Shown: positions 57,459 to 64,000 of the stretch, one piece after another
How the letters are laid out: every line of letters starts with the position of its first letter
Position numbering within the stretch: the first letter of the stretch is position 1
DNA from: Magnetococcales bacterium
Lineage (GTDB): Bacteria; Pseudomonadota; Magnetococcia; Magnetococcales; JADFYX01
Length of the DNA: 64,000 nt
Direction of reading: 5' to 3'
Assembly (NCBI GenBank): GCA_015232405.1
Contig: JADFZS010000008.1
Span: 1 to 64,000, forward strand
Notes under the pieces: model-generated
Database searches by the model: none
Seen by the model: the letters and a program-made list of their open reading frames with translations, nothing else
What the model was told of the DNA's origin: nothing
Program-made: the position numbers and the translations under genes

Positions 57459-58028
57459 CTACAGCACTCCAGTATCTTTCATACCTTTGGGTAGGGAGTG
57501 GGCGATACCTTTATGACAGTCGATACAGGTTTTATTCTCGGCAAAACCACGTTGATGGTTGTCAAAGGCTCTTCTACCCTGCTTGGTAAAGTCCATGGAC
57601 TCCCTGTCGTGACAGTTCCGGCACTCTCTGGAATCTGTGCGTTTCATGGTTTTCCAGACATTACTAGCTAGCTGTAGACGCTTGGCTTCGAATTTCTCCG
57701 GCGTGTCGATACTACCGAGAATTTTATGCAATATCTCGTTACTGGCCTGAATTTTACGCATGATCTTATGATGCCACTCTTTGGGAACATGGCAGTCTGG
57801 ACAGGTCGCACGTACACCAGAACCGTTGGTAAAATGGACAGTCTGTTGCAGCTCCTGGTAGACAGTAGTTTCCATCTCATGGCAGGAGATGCAGAACTCT
57901 TCTGTATTGGTTATCTCCAATGCCCAGTTAAAGCCACCCCAAAAAACGATGCCCAAGACGAAAAATGTCGCCATGACCGATAGTTTTGTTGTTTTAAAAA
58001 TACCCATACCTTGATTGGATTCACTCAT
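57459..58028 (-). CDS. napC: NapC, tetraheme c-type quinol dehydrogenase
   Basis: 189 residues. N-terminal membrane anchor (about 17-36) and four CxxCH heme sites (CISCH, CPDCH, CRNCH, CIDCH). It oxidises quinol in the inner membrane and passes electrons to NapB/NapA in the periplasm. Last gene of the operon, 62 bases after napB, with the bidirectional terminator behind it. NirT/TorC paralogues share the fold, but the operon decides the name. Confidence 0.94.
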   Translation of the reverse strand: MSESNQGMGIFKTTKLSVMATFFVLGIVFWGGFNWALEITNTEEFCISCHEMETTVYQELQQTVHFTNGSGVRATCPDCHVPKEWHHKIMRKIQASNEILHKILGSIDTPEKFEAKRLQLASNVWKTMKRTDSRECRNCHDRESMDFTKQGRRAFDNHQRGFAENKTCIDCHKGIAHSLPKGMKDTGVL

Positions 58029-58090
58029 CTGATCGTTCCCATGTGCTGTTTGAATAGCCAGTCTTCTTAACTTTATTGGTTAAGGAGCGA

Positions 58091-58558
58091 TTAATTATAT
58101 TTCATGGCCTCAACAGGCTTGAAGGTGTTATCCACCAAAGGCCGAGCATCACGCTGTGGAGCGTGGCACTGTGTGCAGAAATAACGCAGTGGCGATACAT
58201 CAGCCAGCTCTGTACCAAAACGGCTGCGGAAATGGGTAAGGCTGATTTTGGTAGCACCGGAATCTTTGTAACGACGCCAGCTATGACAACTCAAACATTT
58301 ATTCTGACGAAGATTGATGCGATACCCCTCAATGGAGTGAGGAACAAGGGGGGGCTGCTGTAGGTAGCTACGTTGGATGGGACGCTGATCCTGCTGCCAA
58401 CGTTTAAAAGTCGGAACCTTGGAATCATCAGATAAATTCTGGCCTCCTCTCATAGAGTCAAGTCCTCCAGTTCCTCCCAACCCTTGTGCCAGGGATTGTG
58501 TACTCCCCAAAATTAGAGTTGCGACAAACAGAACCACCAACATCGTGACCTTTTTCAT
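58091..58558 (-). CDS. napB: NapB, diheme cytochrome subunit of periplasmic nitrate reductase
   Basis: 155 residues. Signal peptide (MLVVLFVATLILG, cleavage near SLAQ) and two heme sites CLSCH and CTQCH, with the family block CHAPQRDARPLV. It donates electrons to NapA. Its ATG overlaps the napH stop. Confidence 0.94.
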   Translation of the reverse strand: MKKVTMLVVLFVATLILGSTQSLAQGLGGTGGLDSMRGGQNLSDDSKVPTFKRWQQDQRPIQRSYLQQPPLVPHSIEGYRINLRQNKCLSCHSWRRYKDSGATKISLTHFRSRFGTELADVSPLRYFCTQCHAPQRDARPLVDNTFKPVEAMKYN

Positions 58559-59442
58559 AACTTAATCCTCGAGTTGTCTGAAAAATTGATTGCAAATTCA
58601 AAAACATTGGGGGCGCATACATCTATACAACGCCCACAATTAGTACAGTTTATATTTAATATATTCGGCCCCAACCCCAACTCTTCACCCTTCAAGGCGG
58701 GGTTTATAACATGTGGTTCCGGGCAGACTTTAAAACAGTCCAAACAGTCGTTACATTGCTGCCGTTTTACCGCACTGACCCTCAACCTTGAAGCTGGAGT
58801 CAAAAGACTATACATGGCCCCCATTGGACAGATCCGACCACACCAACCATCAGAACTAACCAGCAGATCAAACAGAAAAACCATGACCACAACAACCCAA
58901 GAGAGACCAAAGCCAAATATCAGCCCTCTATGTACTATGGAAACAGGATTTATCAACTCCCAATAGAGCTGACCTCCTATGGCTGGCAATACAAACACTG
59001 CTGCCAATATCCAATAGCGGGTGTTTCTGCTCAATCCAACACCCTTGGGTAGACCTAAAAATCTTCTAAGCCAAGCAGCCCCATCGGTAACGATGTTTAT
59101 GGGACATACCCAAGAGCAAAATACCCTTCCTCCAACAAGAAGATAAAATCCCAATACAATCCCTAAACCAATTACAGCTTGGGACTCCATCTCCCTTCCT
59201 GACATCCAGACTTGCAGAGCTAAAAAAGGGTCGGTTAGAGGAACCTTGTCCAGTATCAGGCTGGCATTTAAATTTCCCTCGATAAACCAGACACCTGCTA
59301 ATGGACCCAAAAGAAACAAGCCGATGGTCAAAACCTGACTGAAACGTCTAAGCAATAACCATTTATGGGCTAAATACCACCCTTTTGTCTCCCTTGCTGC
59401 CTTACCAACACCACTACCTTTGGCTAAAGTTCCCATTTTCAT
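58555..59442 (-). CDS. napH: NapH, membrane iron-sulfur quinol dehydrogenase subunit
   Basis: About 295 residues. Four to five membrane helices, the cysteine motifs CSWVCP and CGRICPMG facing the cytoplasm after helices, and two [4Fe-4S] clusters (CNDCLDCFKVCP, CTNCGRCIDVC). With NapG it forms a second quinol-oxidising route to NapA. Start: GTG 59457 lies inside napG; ATG 59442 overlaps the napG stop as ATGA and is preferred. Confidence 0.93.
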   Translation of the reverse strand: MKMGTLAKGSGVGKAARETKGWYLAHKWLLLRRFSQVLTIGLFLLGPLAGVWFIEGNLNASLILDKVPLTDPFLALQVWMSGREMESQAVIGLGIVLGFYLLVGGRVFCSWVCPINIVTDGAAWLRRFLGLPKGVGLSRNTRYWILAAVFVLPAIGGQLYWELINPVSIVHRGLIFGFGLSWVVVVMVFLFDLLVSSDGWCGRICPMGAMYSLLTPASRLRVSAVKRQQCNDCLDCFKVCPEPHVINPALKGEELGLGPNILNINCTNCGRCIDVCAPNVFEFAINFSDNSRIKL

Positions 59443-60215
59443 GGGTCTTTGCCCCACTGTCCCAACGGTTTATTCAATATACTTGGGACCAACGGTGCTC
59501 CTTTTTTCTCTTTTTCAACCCAGCCCAACTTATAATGCTTACCCATTTCACCCTTTACCAGTGAGATAGGTAGAATATTTATTGCTGCCTCTGTCAACAC
59601 ACAAGACTGTTCACACTTTCCACACCCAGTACAGTGTTCCGAATGGACTGTAGGGATAAACATAGCGTGGCTTCCAGTCCGTCTGTTTTGGGACCGCTCC
59701 AGGGTGATGGCTTTATCTATTACCGGGCAGACCCGATAACAGACTTCGCAACGCAACCCTAAATAGTTAAGGCATGTCTCGTGGTCAGATAAAACCGCCA
59801 GACCCATCTTGGCCTTCTCTATGTCGGTCAACTCCTTATCCAGTGCACCTGTAGGACAGGCTTTTACACACGGGATATCCTCACACATCTCACAGGGTAT
59901 TTCCCGGGCCTTGAAAAATGGTGTTCCCACCACTCCCGGCTCCTCAACCCTGCTCAATCGTAAAGTATCGTAAGGGCACGAACGTACACACAAACCACAG
60001 CGTATACAGCGACCCAAAAAGTCATCTTCTGGCAAGGCTCCAGGAGGCCTTATCTCCCTTAAAGGTATGGGGTGGGCGGTTTCGGCCTTACTCCATAAAC
60101 CAGTTCCTACCAACAGTGCTACACCTGCTCCCCGGGCCGAATCCGTGATAAAAACCCTCCTGGAGACCCCTTTTTGTTCTTCTGGGTTTACAGGTTTTCT
60201 TTTTGCTTCATCCAC
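59439..60215 (-). CDS. napG: NapG, periplasmic ferredoxin-type subunit
   Basis: 258 residues. Twin-arginine signal SRRVFITDSARGAG and four [4Fe-4S] sites (CIRCGLCVRSCP, CEMCEDIPCVKACP, CLNYLGLRCEVCYRVCP, CTGCGKCEQSC). It accepts electrons from NapH in the periplasm. The start is GTG 60215, 18 bases after napA. Confidence 0.94.
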   Translation of the reverse strand: MDEAKRKPVNPEEQKGVSRRVFITDSARGAGVALLVGTGLWSKAETAHPIPLREIRPPGALPEDDFLGRCIRCGLCVRSCPYDTLRLSRVEEPGVVGTPFFKAREIPCEMCEDIPCVKACPTGALDKELTDIEKAKMGLAVLSDHETCLNYLGLRCEVCYRVCPVIDKAITLERSQNRRTGSHAMFIPTVHSEHCTGCGKCEQSCVLTEAAINILPISLVKGEMGKHYKLGWVEKEKKGAPLVPSILNKPLGQWGKDP

Positions 60216-60233
60216 TATAAAAAATTCGATCCA

Positions 60234-62726
60234 TTAAGCCTTGGAAATTTTAACTGCACACTTTTTAAAGTCCGTCTCTTTGGAGATGGGGCAAGTGGCA
60301 TCCAAAGTCAGTTTATTAATTAATCTGCCAGCATCAAACCAAGGTACAAATACCAAACCACGTGGTGGTCTATTACGGCCTTTGGTCTCAATACGGGTGG
60401 TGATCATACCACGGCGACTCTCAATTTTGGCAGCCATGCCACGACGTAAACCACGCTGTTTTGCATCTTCTGGATGCATGAATATAACCGCATCAGGGAA
60501 GGCACGGTGGAGTTCTGGAACCCTTTGGGTCATAGAGCCAGAGTGCCAGTGCTCTAGTACCCTGCCGGTACATAGCCAGAGATCATATTGGTCATCTGGC
60601 TCTTCAGCTGCTGGTTGATATGGCAGGGCAAAAATCCAGGCTCTGTTGTCAGGTTTGCCATAAAATTGGTAGCCTGTACCCTCTTTTACATAAGGGTCTG
60701 AACCCTCTTTAAAACGCCACAGGGTCTCTTTACCATCAACCACAGGCCAACGCATACCTCTGGTTTTGTGGTAGGTGTCAAAGTCTCCTAAATCATGCTT
60801 ATGACCACGACCGAACCCGGCATACTCCTCAAAAAGACCTTTTTGAATGTAGTAGCCAAAGTACATGGCCTCTTCATTCTCGAAACCTTCTTGGGTCTCG
60901 CTCAGTGGGAATTTATCTACCTCACCGTTGGCATAGAGGATATCGTAGAGAGTTTTACCACGATATTCCGGCTTTTTGTCCAATAGGCTGTCTGGCCAAA
61001 CCTCCTCAACTTTAAAGCGTTTGGAAAATTCAACAAGTTGCCAGAGGTCAGATCTTGCCTCACCTGGAGCATTAATCTGCTGTCTCCAGAACTGGGTCCG
61101 TCGCTCGGCATTACCGTAGGCTCCCTCTTTTTCCACCCACATTGCAGTTGGTAGAACCAGATCAGCAGCCTGAGCTGTAACAGTTGGGTAAGGGTCAGAT
61201 ACAACGATGAAGTTCTCTGGGTTACGGTATCCAGGTAGGGTCTCTTCATTCATATTGGGTGCTGCTTGAACATTGTTGTTACACATAACCCAATAAGCGT
61301 TTAGAGCACCATCTTTTAGTTTACGGTTTTGTAAAACTGCGTGGAAACCGGGCTTACCGGGAATGGTTCCCTCGGGTAGCTGCCAACGCTGCTCGGCAAT
61401 ATCCCGGTGGGGCTTCTTCATAACTACCAGGTCAGCTGGTAGACGATGAGCAAAAGTACCAACCTCTCTGGCAGTACCACAAGCTGATGGCTGACCTGTC
61501 AGTGAGAAAGGTCCGTTGCCGGGTTCGGAAATTTTACCAGTTAGAAGATGGATATTATAGACAAGGTTATTGATCCATGTGCCACGTGTGTGCTGGTTCA
61601 TGCCCATGGTCCAGAGTGACATGACAGTACGTTTGGGATCAGCATAATATTTAGCCAACTGCTCTAGGTTACGCTCTGGTACACCAGAAATCTCGCTGGC
61701 TTTTTCCAGGGTATACTCAGAGACGAACTCTTTATACTCATCAAAAGATATCGGCTTGGATGCTTTGGCTTTTTTGGCATCGCTTGCACCTTTTTCCAGA
61801 GTATGGTCTGGACGCAGTCCATAACCGATATCTGTCACACCTTTTCTGAAATTTGTATGTTTTGCGACAAACTCCTCATTAACGGCATTATTCTGGATGA
61901 TATAGTTGGCTATATAGTTGGCGATAGCCAAATCTGTTTGGGGCTTGAAAATAATTTCTGTATCGGCAAGGTCACAACTACGGTGGGAGTATGTAGAGAG
62001 AACAACCACCTTAACATTTTTGGCAGAGAGACGACGGTTGGTCAGACGTGACCAGAGAATGGGATGCATCTCCGCCATATTGGACCCCCAAAGTACGAAG
62101 GTGTCAGATTGGTCCAAATCGTCATAACAGCCCATTGGCTCATCGATACCAAAGGTACGGATAAAACCAGCAACCGCTGAAGCCATACAGTGGCGAGCGT
62201 TGGGGTCGATGTTGTTTGAGCGGAAACCAGCTTTGTATAGTTTGGCAGCAGCATAGCCTTCCCAAACTGTCCATTGCCCGGAACCAAACATACCAACGGA
62301 GGTTGGCCCTTTTTTCTTGAGGGCCTCTTTCCATTTAAGGGCCATGATGTCAAAGGCTTCATCCCAGGAAACCGGGGTAAATTCACCCTCTTTATCATAC
62401 ACACCATTGGATTTACGTAGCAGGGGCTGGGTGAGACGATCCCGACCATAAGGAATTTTTGAAAGAAAATATCCTTTGATACAGTTCAACCCTTTATTGA
62501 CCGGGGCATCAGGGTCTCCCTGGGTTGCCACAATGCGTCCATCTTGTGTACCAACCAGAATGCTGCAGCCGGTTCCACAAAACCTGCAAGGAGCTTTGTC
62601 CCAGCGAATGTTGCCATTTTCATATGGACCTGCCAGAGCTTTTGTGGCAGGTAGGGAAACTCCAGCCGCAGCAGCCGCAGCGGCAATGGCATTGCTTTTG
62701 ATATATTCGCGCCTTGTCAACTTCAC
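60234..62726 (-). CDS. napA: NapA, catalytic subunit of periplasmic nitrate reductase
   Basis: 830 residues, normal length. Twin-arginine leader [18 protein letters not shown], [4Fe-4S] ligands C47, C50, C54 and C82 (Cx2Cx3Cx27C), and the molybdenum cysteine near 180 in NARHCMAS. It binds Mo-bis-MGD and reduces nitrate to nitrite in the periplasm. Start GTG 62726 has GGAGGAG eight bases upstream. The spacing and cysteine pattern separate it from Nar and from formate dehydrogenases. Confidence 0.97.
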   Translation of the reverse strand: MKLTRREYIKSNAIAAAAAAAGVSLPATKALAGPYENGNIRWDKAPCRFCGTGCSILVGTQDGRIVATQGDPDAPVNKGLNCIKGYFLSKIPYGRDRLTQPLLRKSNGVYDKEGEFTPVSWDEAFDIMALKWKEALKKKGPTSVGMFGSGQWTVWEGYAAAKLYKAGFRSNNIDPNARHCMASAVAGFIRTFGIDEPMGCYDDLDQSDTFVLWGSNMAEMHPILWSRLTNRRLSAKNVKVVVLSTYSHRSCDLADTEIIFKPQTDLAIANYIANYIIQNNAVNEEFVAKHTNFRKGVTDIGYGLRPDHTLEKGASDAKKAKASKPISFDEYKEFVSEYTLEKASEISGVPERNLEQLAKYYADPKRTVMSLWTMGMNQHTRGTWINNLVYNIHLLTGKISEPGNGPFSLTGQPSACGTAREVGTFAHRLPADLVVMKKPHRDIAEQRWQLPEGTIPGKPGFHAVLQNRKLKDGALNAYWVMCNNNVQAAPNMNEETLPGYRNPENFIVVSDPYPTVTAQAADLVLPTAMWVEKEGAYGNAERRTQFWRQQINAPGEARSDLWQLVEFSKRFKVEEVWPDSLLDKKPEYRGKTLYDILYANGEVDKFPLSETQEGFENEEAMYFGYYIQKGLFEEYAGFGRGHKHDLGDFDTYHKTRGMRWPVVDGKETLWRFKEGSDPYVKEGTGYQFYGKPDNRAWIFALPYQPAAEEPDDQYDLWLCTGRVLEHWHSGSMTQRVPELHRAFPDAVIFMHPEDAKQRGLRRGMAAKIESRRGMITTRIETKGRNRPPRGLVFVPWFDAGRLINKLTLDATCPISKETDFKKCAVKISKA

Positions 62727-62759
62727 GTTACCATCTCCTCCAAATTTGGGAAAGATCCT

Positions 62760-63038
62760 TTAGTGGGCTTTATCACCATCACTAACTTTATCACCATCAC
62801 TGTATTGGTAAACCAACTCTGAAGAGAGTACCCCTTCAATGTCTTTTATCGATAACAGCAGATCCGCAACATCGCGGTATTTCGGACTCTCAACTGTAAT
62901 TATAATACGGCCATCATTACTTTCATTATGAACTTCAATACCCTCCATACTAGCAAGACGACCTTTGACACTCTCAACCTTATCTACGTGGGAGAGAACA
63001 ATAGCACTCGCTAGATGTATAGGTTCGTTATCTTTCAT
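62760..63038 (-). CDS. napD: NapD, Tat-proofreading chaperone for NapA
   Basis: 92 residues with the ferredoxin-like pattern of NapD (HLASAIVLSHVDKVESVKGRL start, GRIIITVES middle). It binds the NapA signal peptide until the cofactor is in place. The C-terminus carries a small duplication, SDGDKVSDGDKAH, from an 18-base direct repeat at 62768-62803. Confidence 0.92.
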   Translation of the reverse strand: MKDNEPIHLASAIVLSHVDKVESVKGRLASMEGIEVHNESNDGRIIITVESPKYRDVADLLLSIKDIEGVLSSELVYQYSDGDKVSDGDKAH

Positions 63039-63114
63039 ATTTGACTCTTAATAAAACCAGTTTATCTAGATTTAATAAAGACTTAAAAAATTTTATGGAA
63101 GCTTTTACTAACAT

Positions 63115-63570
63115 TTAATCGGATATAACTTTTATAGCTTTTGCCGGACACGGTGCAATACATGCTCCACAACCGTTACACGAATCACTCTCCAAAATTG
63201 GTGGACTCAAGCCCCCAACAACCGGAGTAAAACTGATTGCTCTAGGTTCACACTGATCCCGGCATACCATACAGACAACGCCTTTGAAGACAATACAGTC
63301 AGATTCAATTTTTATTTTATGGCTAAAAGGGGCGCTCCCCTTAACAGCAACAAATGCCCCATCCGGACAAACTTCAACGCACTTTTCGCAGAAGGTACAC
63401 TCACCCTGCGAAAAATCAATTGCAGGGAAACCTCCATCAGCTCGAACTAGAATTCTCTCTTCACATGCCTCAATACACTTGTCACACCTTGAGCATAACT
63501 CAACAAACTGTGACTCCTCTTTGGCCCATGGAGGTCGAATTGTGGAGGGCTTTCCAGCACGCCCCAGCAT
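63115..63570 (-). CDS. napF: NapF, cytoplasmic iron-sulfur protein of nitrate reductase maturation
   Basis: 151 residues from ATG 63570. Three [4Fe-4S] groups (CSRCDKCIEACEE, CTFCEKCVEVCP, CNGCGACIAPCP) and an extra cysteine set (CMVCRDQCEPRAIS), the NapF pattern. It is thought to help load the iron-sulfur cluster of NapA in the cytoplasm. The frame continues upstream for ten more codons reading DISTTRRAFM, like the normal NapF N-terminus, but without ATG, GTG or TTG; an ATA at 63594 has AGGTG at proper distance. First gene of napFDAGHBC. Confidence 0.93.
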   Translation of the reverse strand: MLGRAGKPSTIRPPWAKEESQFVELCSRCDKCIEACEERILVRADGGFPAIDFSQGECTFCEKCVEVCPDGAFVAVKGSAPFSHKIKIESDCIVFKGVVCMVCRDQCEPRAISFTPVVGGLSPPILESDSCNGCGACIAPCPAKAIKVISD

Positions 63571-63603
63571 AAAGGCTCTTCTTGTTGTGCTTATGTCTAC
63601 TCA

Positions 63604-64000
63604 CCTAATTTTTTCTATGCAGTTCAATGAAAATTAATTCTATGCAACCATCGAAATGTTTTCAAGGTTTAATTCTTGATATTGAGAAAATTTTTATCCT
63701 TGTAATTTATATAAAATGATATATAGGCATATTAATTATTGATTTTACAAGATATTTTTAAAACACCAACAATACCTGTTTATACATTTGCGTTAATTAA
63801 CATATTTCTACAACAAATTGTCACGCATCACAAAATTGGTTAAACTAAGTTACAAACCAACCCTTTTTTAACCTTGTTTTTTGTAAAATTCCATGAAAAG
63901 AAAAAAAACGATATATCCAGATTAAACATGTTTAAAATTATAATCTAGTTATATTAAGAATATGAGATAAAATATATTAATTTAAACAGGCAATGATTTA
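63604..64000. other. Upstream region of the nap operon, no gene seen
   Basis: Very AT-rich. TTGAT half-sites occur at 63676 and near 63739, but a complete FNR box TTGAT-N4-ATCAA is not present. No open frame of interest up to the window edge. Confidence 0.5.

Noticed and set aside
63676-63750. FNR box before napF
   Set aside because: Only half-sites TTGAT are present; no TTGAT-N4-ATCAA palindrome.

Overview
The window looks like a chromosomal segment of a low-GC member of the Pseudomonadota. The evidence is a complete periplasmic nitrate reductase operon of the napFDAGHBC type, type IV pilus minor pilins with PilY1, FecR/CHASE2 and HD-GYP proteins, and two sigma-54 activators. The density of giant hybrid histidine kinases and the GGGTTTGGG..GAAGCCCAAGG style intergenic repeat remind me of magnetococcal genomes, but that placement is an inference and no marker gene (rRNA, ribosomal protein, mam gene) is present. 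No tRNA, rRNA, CRISPR array or insertion sequence was found.

Layout. 1-9.0 kb: the tail of one hybrid kinase, a 1348-residue hybrid kinase coupled to a REC-HD-GYP c-di-GMP phosphodiesterase, then a membrane hybrid kinase with three receivers. 9.0-11.7 kb: a small orphan protein, a CheB-like protein that has lost key residues, and a 1.2-kb gene-free stretch with two tandem hairpin units (poly-C loops on the minus strand) and a degenerate direct-repeat array. 11.7-15.1 kb: a cytosolic kinase with its sigma-54 response regulator (minus strand); the gap between them holds a long hairpin element. 15.4-18.5 kb: an SMR efflux pump, an unrecognised protein, and a second sigma-54 regulator with a GAFIGA loop. 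18.8-32.98 kb: a plus-strand run of hybrid kinases and outputs: kinase plus REC-GGDEF (truncated and joined to a beta-barrel gene remnant), FecR protein plus CHASE2 kinase, and a double kinase plus REC-SpoIIE phosphatase. 33.0-34.0 kb: two unrecognised proteins. 34.2-36.9 kb: ECF sigma factor with a vWA membrane protein. 37.0-45.0 kb: pilE-fimT-pilV-pilW-pilX-pilY1 operon. 45.7-55.7 kb: a thioredoxin-reductase-like flavoprotein, a 2172-residue kinase with four solute-binding domains, a second REC-HD-GYP protein, a lone receiver and a STAS protein. 55.7-57.3 kb: a 70-bp tandem repeat, bcp and ykgJ. 57.5-63.6 kb: the nap operon.

How it works together. The repeated scheme is a hybrid kinase ending in receiver, HPt and a conserved helical tail, followed by a receiver with an enzymatic output: c-di-GMP hydrolysis twice, a broken cyclase once, a PP2C phosphatase once. 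This suggests parallel phosphorelays acting on c-di-GMP and partner-switching, plausibly controlling surface behaviour such as the pilus operon. The nap operon supplies periplasmic nitrate respiration. The least explained parts are non-coding: the two hairpin regions at 10.9-11.1 and 13.26-13.43 kb both keep their pairing through G.U wobbles only when read on the minus strand, which points to structured RNAs.
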